In this document: positions 53,427 to 62,929 of the stretch, in pieces
Position numbering within the stretch: position 1 is the first letter of the stretch
How the letters are laid out: every line of letters begins with the position of its first letter
Assembly (NCBI GenBank): GCA_026018925.1
Contig: JAKSZU010000016.1
Location: 28,176,877 to 28,240,876 of the forward strand
From: Tupaia tana
Lineage: Eukaryota > Chordata > Mammalia > Scandentia > Tupaiidae
DNA: 64,000 nt
Direction: 5' to 3'
Translations under genes and position numbers: made by a program
Notes under the pieces: model-generated
Seen by the model: the letters and a program-made list of their open reading frames with translations, nothing else
Database searches by the model: none
What the model was told of the DNA's origin: nothing

Positions 53427-53519
53427 GTCCCATAGCCTAATGGTTAAGGAAGCCAGATCCCACATGGCTGACTATGGTTCGAACCCCAGTCCTGGTGACT
53501 TGAGAAGTAATTGTAATAA
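53427..53519 (+). mobile_element. tRNA-head-only SINE fragment
   Basis: 'agtcccatagcctaatggttaaggaagcc', 'ccacatggctgactatggttcgaaccccag' and 'ggtgacttgag' are SINE head. The sequence then passes directly to 'aagtaattgtaataaaagg' and LTR. Body and CT segment are absent. Confidence 0.75.
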
Positions 53520-53750
53520 AAGGACTTTAGAAAAAGGAAGAAGAGGAAGAAACCAAGAGATTTCTGTCCATGTGAGATCACAAGCAGAAGGCCACCACCT
53601 GCAGACCAGGAAGAGGTCCCTCACCAGAGCTTGACTGTGTTGGCTTCTTGATCTTGAACTTCCAGCTTCCAGAACTGTGAGAAATTTCTGTGGTATGAGT
53701 CACCCAGTGTCTGGTGTTTGTTATGGCAGCCCAAGCAGACTAAGCTCTAG
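53520..53750 (+). repeat. MLT1-like LTR, right part
   Basis: 'ccatgtgagatcacaagcagaagg', 'ttccagaactgtgagaaattt', 'cacccagtgtctggtgtttgttatggcagcc' match the MLT1 3' region well. A (GA)n tract follows at 53757-53806. Confidence 0.88.
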
Positions 53751-53755
53751 TTGGC

Positions 53756-53799
<44 letters not shown>

Positions 53800-53966
53800 A
53801 GAGCAGCCAATGAGTGAAGGAAGCTCCATTGCCCTTCCCCCCAAATCCGATGTTTGAAAAGTAGCTAATGAGATCACAGTGGCTCAAGGATTTAGTGCAG
53901 AATTTAAAAAAATCTTCTATTTTTCATAATTTGGAATTAACGTACTATTTAAATCAAGAGCCTATT

Positions 53967-54230
53967 GGGACCTGCTGATGGTGTAATGGTTACCTTGCTG
54001 GACTCCCACATAGTCGACTGCGGTTTGAGTCCTGGACCTGGCAGCTTAGTCTCATATGTGCGTGAGTGCCAAAGATCCCGAGAGGAGAATAGAAGAGAAG
54101 GGACTGCAGCATGGCCACTTCTCTGGGGGGTGATTTCTAACCTTCTGTCTCTCTGTCTCTCTCTGTCTTTCCGGTTAGTTTGTGTGGCCTATAGCAAAAA
54201 CCTCTCTTCAGAAGAAAAAAAAAAGTCTAC
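53967..54230 (+). mobile_element. Type A SINE
   Basis: Head gggacctgctgatggtgtaatgg, B box ggtttgagtcc, hairpin motif, 'gtggcctatagcaaaaacctct'. TSD not obvious. Confidence 0.92.
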
Positions 54231-54259
54231 CAATGTATTTTAAAACTTTATTATCTTTT

Positions 54260-54544
54260 GGGACCAGCAGATGGCGTAATGGCTATGTTGCTGGACTCCC
54301 ACGTAGTCGACCGCGGTTCGAGTCCTGGACCCGGCGGCTTAAACTCACGCCGGGCGCGTGTGCGTGCGTGCCCAGGATCCCGAGAGGAGAATGGAGGAGA
54401 AGAGATTGCGGCGTGGCCATCCCCCCTGGGGGGTGATTTCTCGCTTTCTATCTCTCTGTCTCTCTCTGTCTGTCTGGCGAGCGCACGCGCCCTATAGCAA
54501 AAACCTCTCCAAAAAAAGAAGAAAAAAAAAAAAAAAAAAAAAAA
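54260..54544 (+). mobile_element. Type A SINE, near consensus
   Basis: gggaccagcagatggcgtaatgg head, perfect B box ggttcgagtcc, CCCCCCTGGGGGG, 'gcgccctatagcaaaaacctc' and long A-tail. Perfect 16-bp TSD aactttattatctttt (54244-54259, 54545-54560). Confidence 0.98.
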
Positions 54545-54689
54545 AACTTTATTATCTTTTCATTTATACCAGGTCATTTAAAATATCTATTAAATAAATG
54601 AATGTATACAAAAATTATACTAGTTACCCCATAATGAATAAGACCTGTGCTTCTTATATCTCTCCCTGAGTATAGAGGTTAACTTTATA

Positions 54690-54946
54690 TTTTCTTTTTA
54701 AAATTTGCTATAGGGTGTGTGTATTTGTTGGAGACAGACAGAGACAGAGAGAGAGAGAGGGGAAGTGGAAAAGCCCCCCCCAGGGTGGCTATGCCATAAT
54801 CCCTTCTCCTCCATTCTCCTCTTGGGATTTTGGACATACACGCACATGTGCCCAGCATGTTTTTCAAGCTGCCAGGTCCAACACTCGAACCACAGTCAGC
54901 CATCTGGAATCTAGCTGCCTTAACCACCATGCCACTGGCTGGCCCA
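54690..54946 (-). mobile_element. Old SINE, antisense
   Basis: 'aaatttgctatagggtgtgtg', GA tract, 'gccataatcccttctcctcc', head 'ccatgccactggctggccc'. TSD aggttaactttata/aggttagctttatg (54676-54689, 54947-54960). Confidence 0.93.
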
Positions 54947-55089
54947 AGGTTAGCTTTATGTTTAACCAACTGAGACTTGGCTTATATCAGGTGGATATAT
55001 ACCAGCCAGACCCTCACTGACAAGGAATGCACGGCACCATTGTCAGGGCAGAAAAATAACTTCCTTTCTTCCTTTTTACAAAAAAAAAT

Positions 55090-55366
55090 TTAAACTGTCA
55101 GAGGGTGTCTGCTCTTGCTAGAGAGAGAGACAGAGATAGACAGAGGGAGGAAGCCCTTCTTATGTGGAATGATCACACCACAATTTCTTTTCCTCCATTT
55201 ATCCATCCTGTCAGGATTTGGGGCATGTACACACACACACACACACACACACATACACACACACACATAATGTGATTTTCAAGAGGCTGGGGCTGAGATT
55301 TGAACTGTGGTTGGCCCTATGAGATTTTGGCTCCTTTATCCACTAGGTCACGGGGACTGTCCCCAA
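55090..55366 (-). mobile_element. Old SINE with (CA)n, antisense
   Basis: 'agggtgtctgctcttgctagagag', 'caccacaatttcttttcctcc', (CA)n at 55231-55266, antisense B-box-like 'gatttgaactgtgg', head 'ccactaggtcacggggactg'. Confidence 0.82.
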
Positions 55367-55402
55367 TGGATGACTTTTATGGGCCCTAACAACCTTTCCC
55401 TT

Positions 55403-55609
55403 GGGCCTTCAGGTGGCATGGTGGTTGGGGCACTAGACTTCTACATGGCCAACTACAGTTCGAGTCCCAGACCTGGTGGCTTACTTTTTCACTTTCTCTC
55501 TCTCTCTCTCTCTCTCTGGCTGGCACCTGTGCCCTATAACAAATTAAAACAACAACAACAATAATAATAATAAGTAAAATTAAATAAATAATTCAAAAAA
55601 ATAAAAAAG
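55403..55609 (+). mobile_element. Type B SINE
   Basis: Head gggccttcaggtggcatggtggttgg, B box agttcgagtccc, CT tract, 'gccctataacaaattaaaac' and (aat)n tail. TSD aacctttccctt/aacctttgcctt (55391-55402, 55610-55621). Confidence 0.95.
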
Positions 55610-55845
55610 AACCTTTGCCTTCATGGGCTCCTTCTCACAAGTTTAAAAGAAGAAAGAAATCCCTTAGAATCTATAAAAATGAAAACCAACAAAACAAAAT
55701 GAAAAATCTTCCTTTTTAATAAGAAACTTTTTTGATTGGTGTGTTATTTTGATAAATGAAAAAGAAAGAAAGAAATGAAACTCCCATGAAAGAAAGAAAC
55801 TCAAAGAAAGAAAAATGAGAAAATTGGGTGTGGTACCCCCCTGGG

Positions 55846-56135
55846 GGGAGCAGATAGAGTAATGGTTACATCACTGGACTCCCAAATGGCTGACCATGGT
55901 TTCGAGTCCCAGACCCGGTGGCTTAAAACTCACGCTGGGCGCGTGTGCGTGCGTGCCCAAGATCCCAAGAGGAGAATGAAGGAGAAGGGATTGCGGCGTG
56001 ACCATCCCCCCTGGGGGGTGATTTCTTGCTTTCTATCTCTCTCTGTCTTTCTGGGGAGCACATGCACCCTATAGCAAAAACCTCTCAAGCAAACAAACAA
56101 GCAAACAAACAAAAAACAAAAACAAAAACAAAAGA
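55846..56135 (+). mobile_element. Type A SINE
   Basis: 'gggagcagatagagtaatgg' head preceded by a stray copy of the hairpin motif (CCCCCCTGGGGGG at 55837-55849); B box 'gtttcgagtcc', full body, (caaa)n tail. Confidence 0.9.
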
Positions 56136-56470
56136 AAACTCCTGGTAAAGGAATCTGGGGAATGGAAAGGGAGCATGTCAAAAACCGAAATGTCCACGAG
56201 AGACTCATACTAAGAAACTTCTCTTGTCCTCAGGATCTCTGCAGTGATACCCCCATTTCTTTCTCAGGCTTTCTGAGGGATGACCCCGGGTGCTGGGTTC
56301 TGCTCAGAGCTGGGCTTGGGTCTAGAATAAAAGTGACGACATCTAAGTTACACAAGAGGCTTTTAGCCAAGGGCCGTCAGTAAACACTGTTCTTTAATAT
56401 TAACAGCTGGGGTGTCATTGCCATGCAATGTTTAACTAGTAAACTAACTGGCGAGGTAAGGATCTAGGGC
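56136..56470. other. Non-coding stretch, no gene seen
   Basis: No recognised repeat. Confidence 0.45.
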
Positions 56471-56690
56471 AGTGAAGCTCAACTGCTGGGGAATTTGCCT
56501 CCCTCCTCCAGGAGACAGGCGTCTGGAGGCATTTGGGGCTATCACACCTGGAGGGGAAGGGGGGTCCCACTGGCAGAGGCTGAACATCCTCTGTGCACAG
56601 AACAGCGCCCCCCACTCTCCCCAGCCAAAGGATTATCTGGCTTCAGATGTCCAGAGTGCCGACGCCGGGAAACTCCGTTCTGGAGCCTTT
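56471..56690 (+). repeat. MER5A-like hAT DNA transposon relic
   Basis: Starts 'cagtgaagctcaactgctgggg', then 'gaggcatttggggctatcacacctgg', 'acagaacagcgccccccac', 'aaggattatctggcttcagatgtcc' and ends 'gagtgccgacgccgggaaact', the order of MER5A (Charlie-type, non-autonomous). Confidence 0.88.
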
Positions 56691-57070
56691 CCTCTAACGA
56701 CCATCCCAGGAGTGAAAAATCAGAGAGCAGCATTTACAGTATACTGTGAGGTCAGCAGGCTCGATTATTTCAGAAAAACACAAATAAAGAGCAAACAATT
56801 ATATTTACGAATTTCTTCCTCTTCCCTGCCTCAGCTGAACTGGCATCGAACTCAATTAACTATGCAATCTGATTGGTGAGCTGCTTTTATGCTCAGGACT
56901 AAAAAGTCAGTGTGATTTTCAAAGTCCCCAGTAATGAGTTAGGCAACCAAGACGGGTCTCCTGAGATAAACAACCATCGCCCTCTGCTGGATAATTTTAT
57001 AACTGCCTCATTAAGTGTAGAGAAAATTAACTGATGCAGGTCATTTTAGTTGAACAAGTATCAGGGCCAC
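56691..57070. other. Non-repetitive block with balanced composition
   Basis: Free of recognised repeats. It contains a CCAAT-type word (gattggtgagc at 56870) and a CTCF-like motif at 56977-56990. A conserved non-coding element is possible but cannot be shown without alignment. Confidence 0.35.
56977..56990 (-). promoter_or_regulatory. CTCF-like motif
   Basis: The minus strand reads CCAGCAGAGGGCGA, which fits the CTCF core consensus (CCASYAGRKGGCR) at every position. It lies outside any SINE. Binding is not shown. Confidence 0.45.
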
Positions 57071-57074
57071 TGAC

Positions 57075-57221
57075 TTCTCCCTTCCTTCTTTTCTTTTCTC
57101 TTCTTTTCTCTTCTCTCCTTTTCCTTTCTTTTCTTTTCTTTTCTTTTTTCTTTCTCTTCTTTCTTTCTTTCTCTTTCTTTTTTTTCTCTTTCTTTATTCT
57201 CTTATTCTCTCCCTCTCTCTT
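57075..57221. repeat. Pyrimidine-rich (TTTTC)n tract
   Basis: Roughly 150 bp of cttttcttttctctt-type repeats, probably the decayed tail of the antisense SINE fragment that follows. Confidence 0.85.
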
Positions 57222-57300
57222 TTAATTTTGCCGTAGGGTATGTATGCTCACCAGAGAGAGCAAAGAGAGTAAAAGGAAAAAGGACAAAGAAATTTCAGGA
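57222..57300 (-). mobile_element. Type B SINE fragment, antisense
   Basis: 'taattttgccgtagggtatgtatgctcaccagagagagc' is the 3' end of a SINE in antisense. The head is missing. Confidence 0.6.
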
Positions 57301-57350
57301 TGTGCTTTACAGAGTTTTGATTATTTTAAAATGATAGAAAATGTGGAAAT

Positions 57351-57630
57351 GGTACCAGCAGATGGTGTAATGGCTATGTCGATGAACTCCCATGTAGTCA
57401 ACCACGATTCAAGTCCCAGATCTGGTGGCTTAAACTCATGCCAGGCACGTGTGTGTGCGTGCCCAAGATCCCGAGAGGAGAATGGAGGAGAAAGAATTGC
57501 GGAGTGGCCATCCCTCCTCGGAGGTGATTTCTCGCTTTCCATTTCTCTGTCTTTCTGGCGAGCACACACACACTATTGCAAAAAAAATCTCACAAAAAAA
57601 AAAAAAAAAAAAAAAAAAAAAGGAGAAGAA
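57351..57630 (+). mobile_element. Type A SINE
   Basis: Head gtaccagcagatggtgtaatgg, B-box variant gattcaagtccc, hairpin motif, tail of about 25 A. Imperfect TSD aaaatgtggaaat/aaaatgtcgaaaat (57338-57350, 57631-57643). Confidence 0.93.
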
Positions 57631-57643
57631 AAAATGTCGAAAA

Positions 57644-58296
57644 TACAGAAAAAATAAAGGAGAAAAGCTGTGTGCAGTACCACTTCCTGAAAAAAAAATT
57701 AACATTTTGCACTATTTTCTTTTTATATGTGAATCTTAACGTGCAAATAAAAATGTTCTTTAAACAGTGTTGGTTTTTTTTTATTTGTTAGTTTTGCACA
57801 GTTGTTATCATACTGTAGAAAAAATGATGTCCTGCTTTTTTCTTTTCTCTAAACATATTCTAATCATTTCTCCATCTTAGTAAGAGCGTTCTTTTCGTGA
57901 CCGTGAGGAGCACACAGCTGCCCTTTCCGGGGAAGGCCTTGTAGGCTCAGTGGGTGCCTTTAGCTGCTGCCCCAGCTTCAGACCTCCTGGACCAGGTTTA
58001 CACCCTTCCCAGCCTGGCCCCATCCATGACTGGTGGAGGCAGGGGTAGGCTGGCCCAGCCAGTTCAGCCCAATAAAGAAGAGCTCTGGTGAGCCTTTGGC
58101 TCTGGAGCTGGATGGGCTGCAGCTGGATGTCTGCCTCTGTCCAGTTCCAGCTTCCTCCTGTCTACAGCTGTTCCTCTATGGGCACTTCCGGTCTACATCC
58201 TGCACACAAAACTCCCTCTCACAGTCTGCCTCCTGGAGAATATATTGTGTGCTTGTGATCATTAATTTTAATTTTTTAAATGCTGTACACTGCTTT
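57644..58296. other. Non-coding stretch, no gene seen
   Basis: No recognised repeat or exon. A 174-codon frame (58033-58557, plus) runs from here into an antisense SINE, so its second half is repeat sequence. Confidence 0.45.
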
Positions 58297-58307
58297 GCAC
58301 ATGTTTT

Positions 58308-58495
58308 TTTTAAGAGAATTATTTATTTTATTAATTATCATTATTTTTTTAAAATTTGCTATAGGGTACATGTGCTCACCAGAGAGACAAAGAGGGAAAG
58401 TGAGAAAGCAAGCTACCAGGTCTGGTACTTGAACTGTGGTTGGCCATGTAGGAGTCCAGCAGCGCCTCAAGCACCACACCACCTGCTGCCCCTGA
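58308..58495 (-). mobile_element. Type B SINE, antisense
   Basis: 'aaatttgctatagggtacatgtgctcacc', GA tract, antisense B box 'gtacttgaactgtgg', head 'caccacctgctgcccc'. TSD gcacatgttttt/gcacgtgtttt (about 58297-58307, 58496-58506). Confidence 0.9.
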
Positions 58496-58539
58496 GCACG
58501 TGTTTTAAACATTTGAACAGTATTAAACGGTATTTGGTG

Positions 58540-58775
58540 TGTCAGCCTAGTAGTTAAGATGGTTGGATCCCCTATGGGGTCCAGGATCTGGTGGCTTTGA
58601 GAAACACACTGGGCACATGTGCTTGTGTATCTAAACTCTTGAAAGAAGGGAGAGATGGAGGAGAAGGGATTGTGGCATGACCATGCCCCGTGAGGAGGAG
58701 CGCTTCCTTGCTTTCCTTCCTCTCTCTCTGGCAACCACATGTGCCCTCTGGCAAATTAAAAAAAAAAAAAAAAAA
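58540..58775 (+). mobile_element. Old SINE, rearranged head
   Basis: Head 'tcagcctagtagttaagatgg' with an internal deletion before 'gggtccaggatctggtggc', body, 'gtgccctctggcaaatt', A-tail. TSD gtatttggtg (58530-58539, 58776-58785). Confidence 0.88.
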
Positions 58776-59009
58776 GTATTTGGTGGAAAGTAAGTCTTCC
58801 TCTCAATCTGGCCATCTGACCCCCTACCTCAGTTGTTCTCCCCAGAGGCAAACACCATTATCCATTTTGTCTGTATCTTCTAGTGTTAGGTTGTGCATGA
58901 TAAACATGCATACTGTGACATTTTATGACTCACTTGACTGGGCCACAGGATGCCCAGATAGCTGACTAAACATTACTTCTGGGTGTATCTTTGGGGGTGC
59001 TTCTGGAAA

Positions 59010-59455
59010 AAATTAGCGTTTGTATCAGTTGTCTGAGTGAAGCGAACTGCCTGCCTTAATGTGTGTGTGTGGTGGTGGTGGTGGGGGCGGGGCGGGGTGG
59101 GCATCATCCCATCCATTGAGAGGCCTAATAGAACAAAAGGTGGGGGGAGGGAGGTGTGCTCTCTCCCTTCCTATCTGCCTATCTGAGCTAGGGCATTGAT
59201 CTTCTGTCTCTGTGTTCCTGGTTCTTAGACCTCGGACCTGGACTGGAATCTATACCATCAGCTCTCATGCTTTTAATAGCACCACTGGCTTTCCTGGGTC
59301 TCCAGGTTGCAGAAAGGTCGTGGGACTTTTTAGCCTCCATAATCTCAGGAGCCATTACCTTCTGACGATATCTATCTGTCTGTCTACCTATCTATCTCCA
59401 TTCATCCTATTGGTCTGTTGCTCTGGAGAACCCTGACTAATAACAGATACATATC
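59010..59455 (-). repeat. MLT2-like (ERVL) LTR, antisense
   Basis: On the plus strand the end reads 'cctattggtctgttgctctggagaaccctgactaataaca', preceded by 'ccaggttgcagaaaggtcgtgggactttttagcctccataatc' and GATA/TCTA repeats: the reverse of MLT2-type LTRs. A G-rich tract lies at 59062-59100. Confidence 0.75.
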
Positions 59456-60111
59456 ACTTAGAATTTTTAAATTTTATTTTGAAGTGATTCTAGATTAGTA
59501 AGAGTTACACAGACAGTACCGAGTTCCTTATGTCCTTCATCAAGCTGTGCTTAATGTCAACATCTCACGTCCCCATGTCTATTGAAACTGAAATGTGAAA
59601 GGTGGTACAGTTCTATGAACTAAACTGCTACAGATTTGATTTAGAGCATACCACGGATGTCCTCTTTCTGGACAACCAGGATACTTTGTATTGAGCACAT
59701 CGTTTTCAATGGCTTCCTAATGTCCCTTCTAGTATATGCCGTAGAAGTAGTGCATGACTGGACTCTCTGTTTTCTGTGTGTGCTATTTAAATACCACCCC
59801 GATTCAGAGTTTTACATGAATTGTGTTCCGGATGACTGATTCTTTCCTGGAGATATAGGATATGGCCGTTTTTGAAGGCATTAATTGAGTTGCCAAGTGT
59901 TTCTCGTGCAGTCGTGCCTTCACACCAGGAGCCCTCTCGTGACTTTTGGTTGGCAGGGGTGACCTTTGATTCCCACCTGAATACATGCTGTTTCCATGCT
60001 CTTCCTCTAACCTCTCAGGACAGTCTCTACAAGGGCAATCATGGCAGATGTCTGATCTATGAGTCTCCTGCATTTCTCAGAGACAGCCCCTGAAGCCTTC
60101 GTCCTTCTGTT
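59456..60111. other. Non-coding stretch, no gene seen
   Basis: Possibly old L1-like sequence around 59460-59850 ('atttgagttttacatgaattgtg'), not assignable. No gene. Confidence 0.4.
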
Positions 60112-60123
60112 GGGGCTGATTAC

Positions 60124-60389
60124 ACTTTTTTTTTTCCTTGGGAGAGTTTTTTTGGCTATAGGGCGTGTGCGCTCACCAGACAGAGAGAGACAGAGAGACA
60201 GAAAGTGAGAAATCACCCCCCAGGGGGGATGGTCACGCCGCAATCCCTTCTCCTCCATTCTCCTCTCAGGATCTTGGGCACGCACGCACATGCGCCCGGC
60301 TTGAGTTTTAAGCCACCGGATCCAGGATGAGAACCACGGTCGACTACATGGGAGTCCAGCGACATAGCCATTACGCTAACTGCTGGTCC
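60124..60389 (-). mobile_element. Type A SINE, antisense
   Basis: T-run, 'gagagtttttttggctatagggcg', body, and near-intact head 'ttacgctaactgctggtcc'. TSD ggggctgattac (60112-60123, 60390-60401). Confidence 0.96.
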
Positions 60390-60401
60390 GGGGCTGATTA
60401 C

Positions 60402-61510
60402 TCTTCAGGCTTCTGGTCCCACTGCCATCATTCTTGGGATTCACTTTACCCATTTCCTGGGTTGGCTTCTTAACCTGGGTTCCTTTCAGAAAGCAGAACC
60501 CAAGGCCCAGGTTTCATGCAGGTAGTATATTCTGAAAGGCGATCCTGGGGACAGGAGTAAGAGAAACAGAAAAAGGGAACACCAACCCAAGAGCGTGTTA
60601 TTGTGGTGTTCACGGCCATGGGCAGCTGGGCTCTGTCCTAATGGGCTTTCCAAAGAGCTTATTAGAATATGTCCCCACGTTCTCTTCCTGAGAGACCATA
60701 TGTGGAGTTATTACCCACCTGCACCATTTCGTCATGCCCGAGGGTTGTCTCTAAGGCTGTCATCTCTCGCACTTCTGCACCGTGCCGCATGGCCAGGTGT
60801 TGCAGAGTCAGCACTTGCGTGGCTCAGTGCCGTTAGTCAACCTGTACCACCTCCCACTTGGGGGCCCAAGAAGAGAGAAGAGGTGGTGAGAGGGCTTGGC
60901 TGGGATGATGGGCTCTCTGTTCTCTGGCTTCTCTGCGGTTTCTGCCTTTGCATATGCCTGTTTTTATGGAGCTGTTTTCCAACACTTTCATCAAGGTTTC
61001 CAGTGAGGGCACAGTGCTGGCAGTCTCTTGAACTGATAGCTGGACAGGTTGCCCTCTGTGCCAACCGCACAGTCATCTTCCTACTTCCCCCTACCAGACT
61101 CCTGGATTCCCTTTGCTGCCCGGCAGGGATGATAGCCCTTCTGTATCCCCACACATTCCTCTGTTGGGGCAAGTCTGTTTGGGGGCGACATCCTCCACTA
61201 GCTTCCTGAGAAAGATATGTGGGAGGTAACTGTCCTTAGAACTTACATGCCTGGAGATGTCCTTATTCTATCCTCACAGTGTATGAAAAGGTCAAAAATC
61301 ACATTCCTTTACAATGTTGGAGGCATTCTTACTCTACTGTGATTCTCAAGTTGTTGAAATGAACTGGTCTGTCTTGTTCTTTGTCTCTCTCCAGAAGCTT
61401 CAAGTATCTTCTGTTCAGCCTGATGTTCTGAAATTCCACAATGATGTGAATTTCATGTAGGTTAATTTTTATCCATGGTGCTGGGCATACATAAGCCTTT
61501 CTTTATATAT
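60402..61510. other. Non-coding stretch with the longest open frame
   Basis: Contains a 204-codon plus-strand frame (60595-61209) and a 111-codon minus frame inside it. The conceptual protein has a hydrophobic Cys/Leu-rich middle but no family that I recognise. Its start lies in ordinary sequence without evident splice or promoter signals. I judge it probably non-coding. Confidence 0.4.
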
Positions 61511-61514
61511 GAAA

Positions 61515-61695
61515 AAAGTTCATTTTATTTATTTATACTGTGAGTGAAAAAGAGAGACAGTGCTACAACACCACCTACAGAGCCATGATGCTGTGACCCA
61601 CTCCCTGCCTCAGGCAGCCCCAGATCCTGGAGGTCCCTGTGGGTCCGACACAATGAGTGTCACGTTTTTACCTCGGTGCCACTGCCTACTCCCAT
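61515..61695 (-). mobile_element. Possible type C SINE, antisense
   Basis: 'gagtgaaaaagagagacagtgc' then 'ccacctacagagccatgatgc' and 'gtgccactgcctactccc' suggest a degenerate antisense SINE. Weak. Confidence 0.4.
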
Positions 61696-61931
61696 GAGCT
61701 CTTTTAATCTGAAAACACCTGTCTTTTAATTCAAGGAAATTTGCCTGATGTTTTTCATTGATGGTTTCTTCCCCTTCTATTTTCTCTGTCCTTTACTTTG
61801 GGAATGTCTATGATTTAGTTTTTGATTGTCTTCATCTGGTCCTTTAAAAACACTTCTTTTTTTTTTTTTCTTTTCTGTTGTCTGTGTTTCTGCTTTATTT
61901 TCTAGATTTTTCCTCAATTTTAATCCAATTT

Positions 61932-62411
61932 ATTTTTTAATAATTTTTAAAGAATTATTAAATTTATTTATTTATTTACTTATTTTAATTGTACTGGAGA
62001 GGGACAGAGAGAGAGAGAGAGAGAGAGAGATAAAGAGGTAAAGCAAGGGAACCAGCAGTTAGCGTAATGGCTATGTCGCTGGACTCCCACGTAGAACACG
62101 GTTCGCGTCCCAGACCCGGTGGCTTAAAACTCACGCTGGGCGCGAGTGCGTGTGTGCCCAAGATCCCGAGAGGAGAATGGAGGAGAAGGGATTGCGGCGT
62201 GACCATCCCCCCTGGGGGGTGATTTCTTGCTTTCTGTCTCTATGTCTCTCTGGCTGGCGAGCGCAGCGCCCTATAGCAAAAAACCTCTCAAAAAAAAAAA
62301 AAAAAAAAAGAGAGGTAAAGCAAGAAAGCAAGCCTCCAGGTCCAGGACGCGAACCATGGTCAGCCATGTGGGAGCCCAGTGCCCTTAACCACCATGCCAC
62401 TTGCCAGCCCC
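61932..62411 (-). mobile_element. Type B SINE split by a younger SINE
   Basis: TTTA tail, 'tgtactggagagggacagagagagag', then, after the nested element, 'aagcaagcctccaggtccaggac', antisense B box and 'atgccacttgccagcccc'. TSD taatccaattt (61921-61931, 62412-62422). Confidence 0.93.
62048..62310 (+). mobile_element. Type A SINE (gggaacc subfamily), nested
   Basis: Young copy with tctatgtctctc and gtgaccatcc variants and a small deletion beside the B box (acgtagaacacggttcg). TSD agaggtaaagcaag (62034-62047, 62311-62324) inside the older SINE. Confidence 0.96.
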
Positions 62412-62621
62412 TAATCCAATTTCTTTATTCGTTTTGTGCTCTAAAAGTTATTTTCTATTTTCTTATGTTTCTTTCATATATTTGCAATTATGTATAATAG
62501 ATAATAATAAAATATATGATATGTTATACATATGTGCAAATGTATATGTGTGTACATATGTGTTTTTTGAATGCACCTTCTTGTTTTATATCTCTGAGAA
62601 TAGTACAATGATAGTTATTTT

Positions 62622-62729
62622 ATTCTGATTTTTTAAGAATTATTTAAATATTTAAATTTTTTTATTTTTATTTTTTAACTTACTATAGGACACATGTGCT
62701 CACCAGAGAGAGACAGTGAGAGAAAGAGA

Positions 62730-62767
<38 letters not shown>

Positions 62768-62858
62768 AAGTGAGAAAGAAACCCCAGGTCCAGGGACTTG
62801 AACTGTGGTCAGCCATGTGGGAGTCCAGCACCTTAATCATCATGCCACCTGCTGGCCC
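62622..62858 (-). mobile_element. Type B SINE, antisense
   Basis: TTTAAA-rich tail, 'acttactataggacacatgtgctcacc', (GA)n, antisense B box 'gacttgaactgtgg', head 'atgccacctgctggccc'. TSD aatgatagttatttt/aatgacggttatttt (62607-62621, 62859-62873). Confidence 0.95.
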
Positions 62859-62929
62859 AATGACGGTTATTTTTAAAAAGTTTTCTCCCTGTGTAGTTTC
62901 CATTTCTTCCTAGTTGTTTTGTTTGTTTT

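Noticed and set aside
54260-54340. Functional tRNA genes at the SINE heads
   Set aside because: A and B boxes are present, but the acceptor stem and cloverleaf pairing are not maintained and the sequence runs straight into SINE body. These are tRNA-derived, not tRNAs.
58033-58557. 174-codon frame on the plus strand
   Set aside because: Its second half is antisense SINE sequence (58308-58495). The rest shows no recognisable protein.
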